From Sphingomonas sp. M1-B02 (GTDB lineage Bacteria > Pseudomonadota > Alphaproteobacteria > Sphingomonadales > Sphingomonadaceae), in assembly GCF_026167525.1 (NCBI RefSeq), contig NZ_CP110679.1:1178001-1242000 (forward strand): 64,000 bases of DNA, written 5' to 3'. Below the pieces are notes generated by a model that saw only the letters and a list, made by a program, of their open reading frames with translations, was not told where the DNA came from and searched no databases. Shown here piece by piece: positions 1 to 8,047 of the stretch (the first letter of the stretch is position 1; each line of letters starts with the position of its first letter). The position numbers were made by a program, and so were the translations under genes.

Positions 1-920
1 GTGGCGGCGATAGCATGTTCCCCAACGAAGTCCGTCGCGAGGCCGCGCATGTGGAAGAGCAGCGTCGCGTAGGCGTATCCGCGATCACGGCGCACGCCAA
101 AGGCGCGCTGCCTCTGCCGCCCCATCTCGCGCACAAAGCCGTCCGCCGGTCGCAGTCGGCTGAAGGAGGTCCCGGTGAGGGTGAGAGCGAGGCTGGCCAC
201 CTTGAAGCCCGCGTCGAGCATCGCGGCGAGATCCTCCTGCCCGAGCGCCCTGGCTGCCACGTGGGCACCTACTGAGTAGGTGGTCAATTCTGGATCATAG
301 ATCGCCGACAGCAGTTCGCGTGACCGCAGGCGCTCCTCTACGACCGCCTCCGCAGCCGGCAGGCGCGCTAAGCTGCGCGCCAGCGGGCCCATCTCGCAGC
401 CGATTGCGCGCAATTCCAGCAGCGACCCGACCGTGAGCGGCTGACGGGCGACGTGGACGTTCCCCTTGTCGAAACGCACGAACAAGATTGGGTCCGTCTC
501 GTCGGCAACTCCGTCCGGGCGAATCCGTGTGCCCGTGCTGAATGACATCCTCCAGCGGTCGCCGGCGCTGCCCGCGGGGGCACCCTGCATCACGTACTTG
601 TAGTAGCTCGGAAAAAGGATCGATCGGTCGGCGTCGAAGAGCCGCAGGAGTTGAGGGTATGCGAGTTCTGCGGTGGGGCGGTGCAGCATTGCGTCGTAGG
701 CGCGGAAGAGTAGGTCGAGATAGTCCTGTCCCCAGACGGTCCCGACTAGATCGTCAAAATGTCTAAGCTCGTGTGCATGTATCCGGGCGACGCCTCCGTC
801 GTCACGCCCAGCAAGCGAGATTTCCAGACCCGCCTTGCTGGTCGTCGGAAGTTCCAAGACTAGCGTGTGTGGGTCTAAGCTGCCGAGTGTGCTGGTTTGG
901 GGCAAGACGGGAAGTGGCAT
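1..920 (-). CDS. Hypothetical protein with HExxH motif, 3' end beyond window
   Basis: I do not recognise the family. The reading frame opens with ATG at 920-918 and stays open to the left edge, so about 306 residues are visible and the C-terminus is missing. Residues 50-54 read HELRH, an H-E-x-x-H pattern like the zinc site of metallopeptidases, followed by an acidic, aromatic helix-like stretch (FDDLVG, then YLDLLFRAYD). No signal peptide is visible. The gene sits alone, transcribed leftward, and uses more TTA/CTA-type codons than the core genes of the window, which fits accessory DNA. A peptidase role is only an inference from the motif. No gene is seen in 921-1105. Confidence 0.6.
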   Translation of the reverse strand, partial: MPLPVLPQTSTLGSLDPHTLVLELPTTSKAGLEISLAGRDDGGVARIHAHELRHFDDLVGTVWGQDYLDLLFRAYDAMLHRPTAELAYPQLLRLFDADRSILFPSYYKYVMQGAPAGSAGDRWRMSFSTGTRIRPDGVADETDPILFVRFDKGNVHVARQPLTVGSLLELRAIGCEMGPLARSLARLPAAEAVVEERLRSRELLSAIYDPELTTYSVGAHVAARALGQEDLAAMLDAGFKVASLALTLTGTSFSRLRPADGFVREMGRQRQRAFGVRRDRGYAYATLLFHMRGLATDFVGEHAIAA

Positions 921-1105
921 GGCAAACAATCTTAATGACTGTTGGCGAAAGGACAACGGCGTCGCAGCCTCGTGTTGGCGACGTGCCGGAGGTACGACCC
1001 AAAGCCGGTCGTTCAATGAGATCTGAGCGCTTCCCAACTTCGGTCGTACATTCAGCTAGCACCCGTGGCAGCTTGAGCCACTGGTTAGCGACCATCCTAG
1101 CCAGC

Positions 1106-1768
1106 CTACGCTGCCATGCCTTCATGCGAGCGGTTGAAGGCGCGCTTGTACGCTTCGCGGTTCGTGGTGCGGGCAAGGTAAGCCTGTTCTGCGTCGCCGA
1201 GGGCGAACCCAGCGCGGTTTGCGCCGAGTTTCAGTGCGTAGGTTACGGAGATGTCAGCGGCGGTGAACCTATCGCCGGCCATGTAGGGTGCTCCTGCGAG
1301 CTGCCGCCTGACGAGCAGCAGCCGTCGTTCGACGCACTCGCGCGCCCAGCGGGCACCCCAGTTGTCCCGTTCCGTCTCGGGCGCGATGAAGCCGCTCACC
1401 AGCGGCACCATGATCAAAGTTGCAAGGCCCGCTTCGCCCATGTGGAGGAACTGCTGGTACGTTGGAAAAGAGGGGTCGTTGGGCCCCGGCTGAAGCGGCG
1501 TGGGCCCATAGCGGCCCATCAGATACTCCATAATCGCCACGGACTCGACCATGGTGACGTCGCCGTCCTGGATCGCGGGCAGGAAATTGCCGGGATTGAC
1601 GGCGAGCCACGTCGGATCGCTCTTCGCGGCCAGCATGTCCACCTGCCGCAAGCGGTAGGGCAGGCCCATTTCCTCCAAGACCCAGACGACCCGGATTGAG
1701 CGCGAAGTCTGTCCGCCCCAGACCGTGATCATCGTCTTAGGTTTTCCCATGCGGAAGTGGCCCGCCAT
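1106..1768 (-). CDS. Glutathione S-transferase family protein
   Basis: Predicted cytosolic glutathione S-transferase, conjugating glutathione to electrophiles. The N-terminal thioredoxin-like domain (about residues 13-90) has SIRVVWVLEEMGLPY and the glutathione-contact segment ESVAIMEYLMGRYG. The C-terminal helical domain contains the usual G(D)RFTAADISVTYAL segment. At 220 residues it is of normal GST length. The ATG at 1768 directly follows the TGA of the upstream DUF899 gene, so the two are translationally coupled. ATG codons at residues 7 and 13 are alternative starts. The substrate cannot be inferred. Confidence 0.85.
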   Translation of the reverse strand: MAGHFRMGKPKTMITVWGGQTSRSIRVVWVLEEMGLPYRLRQVDMLAAKSDPTWLAVNPGNFLPAIQDGDVTMVESVAIMEYLMGRYGPTPLQPGPNDPSFPTYQQFLHMGEAGLATLIMVPLVSGFIAPETERDNWGARWARECVERRLLLVRRQLAGAPYMAGDRFTAADISVTYALKLGANRAGFALGDAEQAYLARTTNREAYKRAFNRSHEGMAA

Positions 1769-2482
1769 TCAGTAGCTCAGCTTGGGATACCAATCCGGAT
1801 CCCGTCCTTCTGGTGTGAGGTCCAGCACATTCCACAAGGGCGCGAGATCCGGCGCGCCGCGCGGGTCCTGCCCGGGGTCGGCCATTGTTCCGCTCATCTC
1901 CCCAGCCCAGAAGAGCCTGACCTGTGCGCGTTCGCGCCGGTAAACGACCAATGCGGGATACTCGTCGCCCTCGGGAGTCAGCGCGCCGATGTCGCGGGCA
2001 TAGTCGTCCCCGACCGTCTGCACGAAATCGAGTTCAGTCCAACCGCGCTCGTGGGCAAAGGCTACCTGCCGCTCGACTGAGGAGCGACCGAAAACCTTGA
2101 GAGCCGCTCGCTGCTTGATGTCGGCAGCATTGCCATCGAGTGGACCAAGCAAGTTGGTGCACATCGGGCAAGGGCGCGCGCGCTCCGGGCCGTACATCCA
2201 GAAATACGTGACCAGCGTGTTGTGCTCGCCGAAAAGATCGACAAGGCCGACCTCGGCCCCGGCAGCGTCGATGAACCGGTAAGACTTCTCGATGATCGGG
2301 CCTGGGGGCAAGGAACGGCGGTGCTCGGCGACCCGGGCGAGCTGGCGACGCAGGTCGATTTCCTCCGCCAACAATGTTTGTCTCGCAGAGGCATAGGCCT
2401 CGCTCTCGCCGGGGAAGATGGCCGAACGTGTGGCGGCTAATTCGTCGGAAGGGGGTAGCGAGCCATTGCCGATTTTCAACAC
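1769..2482 (-). CDS. DUF899 family (thioredoxin-like) protein
   Basis: This 237-residue protein resembles the DUF899 family, thioredoxin-fold proteins of unknown reaction. Recognisable segments are SYRFIDAAGAEVGLVDLF, a CPMCTNLLG cysteine motif near residue 104, and the C-terminal WNVLDLTPEGRDPDWYPKL typical of the family. The start is GTG at 2482-2480, chosen because an AGGAGA Shine-Dalgarno lies a few bases upstream. It is the first gene of a two-gene unit with the downstream glutathione S-transferase, which suggests a shared redox or detoxification role (inference). Confidence 0.8.
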   Translation of the reverse strand: MLKIGNGSLPPSDELAATRSAIFPGESEAYASARQTLLAEEIDLRRQLARVAEHRRSLPPGPIIEKSYRFIDAAGAEVGLVDLFGEHNTLVTYFWMYGPERARPCPMCTNLLGPLDGNAADIKQRAALKVFGRSSVERQVAFAHERGWTELDFVQTVGDDYARDIGALTPEGDEYPALVVYRRERAQVRLFWAGEMSGTMADPGQDPRGAPDLAPLWNVLDLTPEGRDPDWYPKLSY

Positions 2483-2615
2483 ATCTCTCCTGCTCGTCTT
2501 TCCAGGCGCATGCTAACACAGACGCGGTGTCCACGGGTAGCCGAAGCCACAGTCGTTTTTTTTCAGACTGCCTTCGCCGCTTTCGAAACTGCCGCTCTTT
2601 CATCAGAACAAGTCG

Positions 2616-2640
2616 GGAACCCATCAACTAATAGATGGTT
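2616..2640 (+). promoter_or_regulatory. Candidate EcfG-type (general stress) promoter
   Basis: GGAAC at 2616-2620 and GGTT at 2637-2640 are separated by 16 bases. This matches the alphaproteobacterial EcfG consensus GGAAC-N16/17-cGTT except for the first base of the -10 element. It lies 45 bases before the ATG of the 44-residue gene. An identical arrangement precedes nepR at 62824. Confidence 0.6.
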
Positions 2641-2684
2641 TATGAGGTTGCACCACAAGATGGTGTTTGCTTGGAGCCCAAGTC

Positions 2685-2819
2685 ATGGCGAAGAACGAGC
2701 ACACGAGTGAGAAGGCCGGCAAAGCCGCTTCGAAGGTCCTGAAGGACGGCCGAACCGGTAAGGACTCGAAGACTGCAGCGGGATCGGCCCTCACGCAGCG
2801 TCCCGATAAAAAGAAATGA
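2685..2819 (+). CDS. Small lysine-rich stress-type protein (44 aa)
   Basis: A 44-residue, strongly basic, hydrophilic protein (MAKNEHTSEKAG...RPDKKK) with no cysteine and no membrane segment. Its pattern of AGKAASKVL and SKTAAGSALTQ blocks resembles small proteins of unknown function found in many proteobacteria. The start is the only ATG in frame. A 33-base hairpin begins inside its stop codon and an EcfG-like promoter lies upstream, so it looks like a monocistronic general-stress gene. That assignment is inference from the promoter; the molecular function is unknown. Confidence 0.7.
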   Translation: MAKNEHTSEKAGKAASKVLKDGRTGKDSKTAAGSALTQRPDKKK

Positions 2820-2850
2820 GCTAGGGGCCGGTCGGTACCGGCCCTAGCTC
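2818..2850 (+). terminator. Strong hairpin at the end of the 44-aa gene
   Basis: The arms GAGCTAGG.GCCGGT and ACCGGCCCTAGCTC pair over 14 bp with a single bulged G and a four-base loop. The stem starts within the TGA stop codon. No T-run follows, so it is either an atypical terminator or an mRNA-stabilising hairpin. Confidence 0.6.
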
Positions 2851-3097
2851 ACCTGATGTAACAATGAGACCCATACTCGGACGATCAGGCCGCCCTTTCC
2901 GCTCCTCAGAAGCGGACGCCCATTCATATCGGCCTCACGCGGCCGCTAAGCGCCGAATTGCCGCCGTTCTCGTGCCTATGGCATTGCCCTATAAGCAGAC
3001 TGACCACATCCGAAACGAGGTCTTGTGATTAGATGGCTGATAGCAGGTGGGAAACGGCGAGCGCCTTTGTAGACCGAGCAAAGGAAGCTGACATTTG

Positions 3098-3922
3098 CTA
3101 TCCTGCGCATCGGCGCCTTTGGAGTTGATCCATGGTTCGCGCCAATTTTATTCCAAGCGAGCGATGCGCCTCGGTCGTCAGGTGAAGTTCGTCCTGGTTC
3201 AGCGGCAGGCCCGCGGCTGCCACCATGGTGACGCACGGAAGCGCGACCTTTCGCTGTGCGTTCTGAAGCTGAATCCAAGCCGGATATTTTACTGCACGAT
3301 CTCTGCTTCGTGCCGGGTCGGCAATCTGTACGAACGCAATGGGGAGCTTTGCCTGTCCTAAGTCCTTGCGAAACTGAGCGACCAACGCAGTGAAGGTTTG
3401 CGCCCATCGCCCCGCGCGTTCGGGTGTGTCGGCATCGCTCTCGCCCTGATACCAGAGGATCCCAGACACACGTCCCCCAGCCTCCCGGATGCGTGCGAGA
3501 CACGAACCATATAGAGTGTCTCGCGCTTCCGCAGGTTTCCATCTGCCGATCGACGATCCCCCCTTTGCACAGGGGATGACGATTATCGGACGACGGCGCA
3601 ACCGGTGGATCTCACGCGCAAAGAAAAGCCCTGGCCCGACGCCAGCCTGAGCGTCTGCCGATACAGCATCAACCTGCTTTCGTGCATCGTCGAGCGGCTC
3701 GATACCTTCCTTCCAGACACCATCATTGCCATAAACTCTAATGGCAGGATCTGCCTCTTCCTCAGCAGGCGTAAGCTCGTCGAGCGAACCGCGGCCTGAC
3801 ATGTTCGATTGACCGGCAAGCACGTAAACTTCCGCAGCGCCACCATCTTGCGTAGTCGCAGCCGCCGTTGGTGGACCCAAGGCTACAATGCCCAAGGCTA
3901 ATTTTATCAGCATAACGCGCAT
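3098..3922 (-). CDS. Sialate O-acetylesterase-like carbohydrate esterase
   Basis: A secreted SGNH-type esterase of the DUF303/CE6-like group, expected to remove acetyl groups from sugars. A signal peptide spans about residues 1-22 (ALGIVALGPPTAAA). The block I motif is VYVLAGQSNMSGRG (nucleophile Ser in GQSN), followed by KGGSSIGRW, WYQGESD and the C-terminal catalytic DELHLTTEAH. All key blocks are present at a family-normal length of 274 residues. It is transcribed away from the EF-hand/deacetylase genes, and the proximity to other acetylesterases suggests a shared acetylated-glycan substrate (inference). Confidence 0.85.
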   Translation of the reverse strand: MRVMLIKLALGIVALGPPTAAATTQDGGAAEVYVLAGQSNMSGRGSLDELTPAEEEADPAIRVYGNDGVWKEGIEPLDDARKQVDAVSADAQAGVGPGLFFAREIHRLRRRPIIVIPCAKGGSSIGRWKPAEARDTLYGSCLARIREAGGRVSGILWYQGESDADTPERAGRWAQTFTALVAQFRKDLGQAKLPIAFVQIADPARSRDRAVKYPAWIQLQNAQRKVALPCVTMVAAAGLPLNQDELHLTTEAHRSLGIKLARTMDQLQRRRCAG

Positions 3923-4024
3923 CGCTTTCCGAAACTGGTAATACCAATTTGTCTTGCCATATGTTGGAATTGCATTCTAGTTATTGAGCAAGCGACTCAT
4001 CATCGCTTTTCCGGGAGAGACAGT

Positions 4025-4420
4025 TTGAGAATCGGCGTGGCTGTCATCACCATCTTGATAACCGTTCCTGCCGCGGCGCAGGTCCAATCAATATCGGCCA
4101 GCTTGGCGCGGATGGACGTTGACAAGGACGGCAAGTTGAGCCTCGCCGAATGGGCGGCGGACTCCGCTGCGATCTTCAAGAAGACCGACGCCGACAAGGA
4201 CGGCGCGATAGTCCGAGGCGAGGCCGTAGTCCGTTATCAAAAGGGTGGCGCTGCGGCAGATCCGAAGCTGGAAAGCCGAGTGGCGAAGATCATGGCTCCC
4301 GACACGAATGGCGATGGCCAGGTTTCAGCGGCCGAAGCGAAAATTGCCAGCGACGCCGAATTCAAGAAGCGCGACAAGAATGGCGACGGGTTCATCGGCG
4401 GCGATGACGCTGCGGGCTGA
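4025..4420 (+). CDS. Secreted EF-hand calcium-binding protein
   Basis: A 131-residue protein with an N-terminal signal sequence (AVITILITVPAAAQ) and four EF-hand loops: DVDKDGKLSLAEW, DADKDGAIVRGE, DTNGDGQVSAAE and DKNGDGFIGGDD. The loops keep Asp at positions 1, 3 and 5 apart from the Asn at loop position 3 in loops 3 and 4. It probably binds calcium in the periplasm. The start is TTG at 4025, supported by GGGAGAGA just upstream. Its end lies about 35 bases before the TTG start of the downstream deacetylase, which suggests cotranscription. The role beyond calcium binding is unknown. Confidence 0.8.
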   Translation: MRIGVAVITILITVPAAAQVQSISASLARMDVDKDGKLSLAEWAADSAAIFKKTDADKDGAIVRGEAVVRYQKGGAAADPKLESRVAKIMAPDTNGDGQVSAAEAKIASDAEFKKRDKNGDGFIGGDDAAG

Positions 4421-4454
4421 TCGATGTGCGTCCCCCGAAGGACGTAGGGTCAAC

Positions 4455-5387
4455 TTGATCACGTTGTTGTGGCCGGTGGTGATCGGGCTTGCGTGTTCCG
4501 CGAGCGGCGCTGCCGCGCCGCCGCCGACCCGCAGCGAAGCCCCCTTCCTGATTGCCATTACCGTCGACGACCTGCCCGCGCATGGGCCCCTGCCGGCGAC
4601 GATCAGCCGCGCCGCGATTGCCCAGGCCTATGTCGCGGTCCTGAAGGCGCATCGCGTCCCCGGGGCGTTCGGGTTCGTCAACGCCGCCAGGATCGACCGC
4701 GAACCGGGCAGCGAGGCGGTGCTCGATATCTGGCGCAAGGCAGGATATCCACTTGGCAACCACAGTTTCAGTCACCTCAACATCGGTCGGGCGGCGTCTT
4801 TCGACGCGTGGAAGACCGATGTCGAAAAGGGCGAGCCGGCGGTCGCCAGGCGCATGCGCGGCCGGGATTGGCACTTTTTCCGTTTTCCGAATCTCGCGAG
4901 GGGAGCAGGCGAACAGCAAGCCGCCGCCGCCAAGTTCCTGGAGGGGCGGGGCTATCGCCTGGCGGACGTGAGCGTGGCCTTTGGCGATTGGGTCTATAGC
5001 GACGCCTATGTCCGATGCCTCGAAAAGGGGGACCAGGCGAGCATCGTGACGATGAAGGCGCAATATCTGGCGGGGGTAGATGACGGGATTGCGCACATGA
5101 AGGCGGTTTCGCAGCGCATTTATGGCCGCGTCATCCCCCAGGTTCTGCTGACGCACCTGGGCGCTTGGTCTGTTGCGACGATGCGGGAGGTGATGGCCAA
5201 GCTCGACGCCGCCGGTGCGAAATATGTGACATTGCCCCAGGCGCAGTCGGATCCGGCATATGCCGCAGCCGCGGCCCTGCCCGGCGGCGGCAGCATTATG
5301 GAGCGCACGGCGAAGGCGCGGAACATCGACCTATCCAGCATCGCGCCGCTGCGCGTGGGCGTGGACGTCAAGCAACTCTGCCGATGA
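4455..5387 (+). CDS. Secreted polysaccharide deacetylase (NodB-like)
   Basis: A NodB-homology deacetylase that should hydrolyse N- or O-acetyl groups of polysaccharides. The Asp motif is ITVDDLPAHG near residue 35 and the metal-binding His motif is GNHSFSH; a C-terminal LLTHLGAW segment supplies the usual catalytic His. The TTG at 4455 is preferred because GAAGGA lies about 12 bases upstream and a good signal peptide (LLWPVVIGLACSASGAAA) follows. An in-frame ATG at 4404 overlapping the EF-hand gene is the alternative. The gene's TGA overlaps an ATG, but the next gene more likely starts at 5468. The substrate is unknown. Confidence 0.8.
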   Translation: MITLLWPVVIGLACSASGAAAPPPTRSEAPFLIAITVDDLPAHGPLPATISRAAIAQAYVAVLKAHRVPGAFGFVNAARIDREPGSEAVLDIWRKAGYPLGNHSFSHLNIGRAASFDAWKTDVEKGEPAVARRMRGRDWHFFRFPNLARGAGEQQAAAAKFLEGRGYRLADVSVAFGDWVYSDAYVRCLEKGDQASIVTMKAQYLAGVDDGIAHMKAVSQRIYGRVIPQVLLTHLGAWSVATMREVMAKLDAAGAKYVTLPQAQSDPAYAAAAALPGGGSIMERTAKARNIDLSSIAPLRVGVDVKQLCR

Positions 5388-5467
5388 GCCACCCGAAAAA
5401 TCGTCCGCTTGCGTATCGGGCACGCGCTGCGATCTGGATTCCACTATTCTCCGAAGGCCGCGACTGC

Positions 5468-6772
5468 ATGAAATTTTCCTTTGGCGTGCGCCGCCTCATG
5501 CGTGTTCGGCCGTCATCGTGCATTAACGTCTCCGGCATGCTCGCCCCGTATATTGCTTCGCTCGCCGCTATAGTCGCAATTGCCTGCTCGCCCGCCGCAT
5601 CCGCCCAGAGCTTCAGCTTCGGCCCCGGCGCCCCGGCGAGCACCAGGGTCTATACTGCGGAAGCGGGCTATGGCTTCGAGGGAGCCGTGCCGCAGATCGG
5701 CAAGGACAGTGTGGGTGGGCAGCCTTTCTTCTTCTCGGTCGATGTGCCTGAAGGCAATTATCGCGTGACGGTGACGTTTGGCGGTGATCGCGCATCCGAG
5801 ACGACCGCCCGCGCTGAGTTGCGTCGGCTGATGCTCGAACGCGTCCGGGTCCCGGCCCGCGGCTCTGCCACGCGCAGTTTCATCGTCAATGTCCGGACGC
5901 CCGATTTTCCCGGAGGCCGCGTCAAGCTGAAAAGGCCGCGCGAAGTCGAGACCGAGGCGCGCGCTTGGGACAAGCGCGTCACGTTGGAATTCGCCGGCAC
6001 CCCCGCCGTTCGCGCAATCAAGGTCGAGCCGGTCACCGTACCGACGATCTATATTCTCGGCGATTCGACGGTGGCCGATCAATCCGGCGAGCCTTTTGCA
6101 TCCTGGGGGCAGATGTTTCCGCGCTTCTTCAAGCCGACCGTGGCAGTTGCCAACCATAGCGAATCCGGCGAATCGACCTTGTCGGCCACGGGCGCCGGCA
6201 GGTTCGAGAAGATCCTGTCGCTGATCCGTCCTGGCGATACCTTCATCGTGCAGTTCGGCCATAACGATCAAAAGGCCAAGGCGCCGGACAAGGAAGACAA
6301 ATATAAGGCGATCCTGGTCGATTGGGCCCGCCGCGTAAAAGCAAAGGGTGCAACCCTGGTGATCGTGACGCCGATGCACCGCAACCGGATGATCGGCGGC
6401 AAGGTTCAGGACACGCTGGGCAACTTTCCCGAATTGGCCCGCGCGGCAGCGGCCGAATCGGGAGCTCTGCTCATCGACCTGCATGCCAAAAGCCGGATTC
6501 TCTACGAGGCGCTTGGGCCGCAGGGCACCAACGCACTGTTCGAACACAATGCCGACTATTCGCAAAAAGATGGCACGCATCACGGCCCGTACGGCGCGTA
6601 CGAACTCGCAAAGATCGTCGTCCAGGGCCTGCGCGACGCGAACGCACCCATTGCCAGCGAGGTCCTGACTGATTTCGAACGCTACGATCCCGCCCGACCC
6701 CTGGCCGAGAAGAACTTCAAGGTTCCGCCGAGCCACACGTTCGCGAGCGAGCGGCCACTAGGCGACAATTAG
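5468..6772 (+). CDS. Rhamnogalacturonan acetylesterase-like SGNH hydrolase
   Basis: A 434-residue secreted esterase of the CE12/RhgT type. After a signal peptide ending near SPAASAQ, about 150 residues form a beta-rich N-terminal domain (FFFSVDVPEGNYRVTVTF). The SGNH domain follows with block I ILGDSTVADQ (nucleophile Ser), the ESGEST glycine block, QFGHNDQ (Asn) and the catalytic DGTHHGPYGAYE. The ATG at 5468 has GAAGG at a suitable distance; an earlier ATG at 5384 overlaps the previous stop but lacks a ribosome site. Together with the upstream deacetylase it points to de-esterification of pectin-like glycan (inference). Confidence 0.8.
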   Translation: MKFSFGVRRLMRVRPSSCINVSGMLAPYIASLAAIVAIACSPAASAQSFSFGPGAPASTRVYTAEAGYGFEGAVPQIGKDSVGGQPFFFSVDVPEGNYRVTVTFGGDRASETTARAELRRLMLERVRVPARGSATRSFIVNVRTPDFPGGRVKLKRPREVETEARAWDKRVTLEFAGTPAVRAIKVEPVTVPTIYILGDSTVADQSGEPFASWGQMFPRFFKPTVAVANHSESGESTLSATGAGRFEKILSLIRPGDTFIVQFGHNDQKAKAPDKEDKYKAILVDWARRVKAKGATLVIVTPMHRNRMIGGKVQDTLGNFPELARAAAAESGALLIDLHAKSRILYEALGPQGTNALFEHNADYSQKDGTHHGPYGAYELAKIVVQGLRDANAPIASEVLTDFERYDPARPLAEKNFKVPPSHTFASERPLGDN

Positions 6773-7495
6773 AACGCTGGAATTAGTGTGGCGTCCTGTG
6801 CGTGCCGCTGCATCACATTTCGGATGGTCAGCGTCTGCTCTCCGATCAGTTTCGGTTTAAAGATGCCAGACCGCTTACGGCCCACTTTCAGCCGTTCCGT
6901 CCGCTCGGCGGTACGATGCCCGCTTTTGGGCCGAAAGCAGTCCGGCTATTTTCAAGCGGCGCGAATGCAACAACGCGTTATTGGCCGTTCTATCTCCGCC
7001 ATGTGTGAGATATGGCGAGAACAATGGAGCAGCGTTCCTGTCGTGGCCTGGCCACGATGTAGCCAGATATCGCTCGACGAAGCCATTGATAGCGGCATCG
7101 ATTAGACGCGAAATATTGTCTCGTAGAGCCTGTGGCCCCGAACGAAGATGACATCCTCGAACACGTCTGTGCGGCCATAACGCCAAGCAGAACGCAAAGG
7201 GCTACTTGTCTAGGCGACGGCCGGATAGGCCCAAGTTGAATTGACCTTTCGCTCTGCGAGGCGTAATTTGCATTATACGACATCAGATACCAAATAGTGG
7301 TACGGTCGCGGTATTTTGGTTCGGGGGGATTCTGAGCAATGACGCCTACCGCAGTAGCGCTGATCGGTGCAGCCTTAGTGCCTTGCACAGCCGGTTCGAA
7401 CCTAAATCGCATAGCGCCATGCACGACTGCATGCACCGACCGACAGGCTTGAAATAAGTGCGGCGGTCTATCCGGCAGCTAACGGCACCCCGGCG
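6773..7495 (+). other. Long intergenic region before the sigma factor gene
   Basis: About 720 bases without a convincing gene. Open frames here have no family-like sequence or ribosome site. The segment 6905-6950 carries a degenerate element with the core CCCGCTTTTGGGCCG, similar to one at 17250. A sigma-70-like promoter candidate lies at 7241-7269. Confidence 0.6.
7241..7269 (+). promoter_or_regulatory. Sigma-70-like promoter candidate
   Basis: TTGACC (7241-7246) and TAATTT (7264-7269) are separated by 17 bases. It could drive the ECF sigma factor gene starting at 7496 through a 220-base leader. Confidence 0.4.
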
Positions 7496-8047
7496 GTGAG
7501 CGGCAACGCCCATCGAAGCGACGACGCCACTTACGATCGGTCAAGCCTGTTACGGTCGCTGATCGACACCTACAGCCGGCCGCTAAGTCGATATTTCGCT
7601 CGCCGCGTATCGTCGGGACAGGACGTGCCCGATCTCGTCCAGGAAGTGTTTCTGCGGCTGAGCACGCTCGACGATCCCGCCAGCATCCGCCAGCGCGACA
7701 GCTTCATTTTCGTTACTGCTGCGAATGTACTGAAGGACCGATATCGGCGCGAGCGCACCGGCGCCGCTTGGTCTGCAACCGATCCGATCGACGATATGGA
7801 TATGGAAGGTTCGGATTTTGCGCCGGACCGCGTCTTGGAAAGCAAGCAGGCTGCCGATCTGATCCGCCGGGCACTGGCGGAGCTTCCTGATCGTACGCGA
7901 GCCGTGTTCGTGCGTCGGATGATCGAGGGAATGAAAATGGCGGATATCGCCGACGTCATGATGATCTCCACGCGCGCCGCTGAAAAGCACCAGGCGCGCG
8001 CGCTCGCGCATGTCGCCGAGCGGTTACGGGAATGGCGTCGTGACTGA
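7496..8047 (+). CDS. FecI-like ECF RNA polymerase sigma factor
   Basis: An extracytoplasmic-function sigma factor of 183 residues. Region 2 covers about residues 20-90 (YFARRVSSGQDVPDLVQEVFLRL and the FIFVTAANVLKDRYRRE segment), and region 4 covers about 115-175 (ALAELPDRTRAVFVRRMIEGMKMADIA). The start is GTG at 7496. It overlaps the FecR-like gene by 8 bases and is followed by a TonB-dependent transducer with an STN domain, so it is the sigma partner of a cell-surface signalling trio. It probably activates the receptor operon when the ligand binds. Confidence 0.88.
   Translation: MSGNAHRSDDATYDRSSLLRSLIDTYSRPLSRYFARRVSSGQDVPDLVQEVFLRLSTLDDPASIRQRDSFIFVTAANVLKDRYRRERTGAAWSATDPIDDMDMEGSDFAPDRVLESKQAADLIRRALAELPDRTRAVFVRRMIEGMKMADIADVMMISTRAAEKHQARALAHVAERLREWRRD

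Noticed and set aside
6788..7105. 105-codon frame in the gap before the sigma factor
   Set aside because: Cys/Arg-rich sequence without coding character, overlapping a degenerate repeat.
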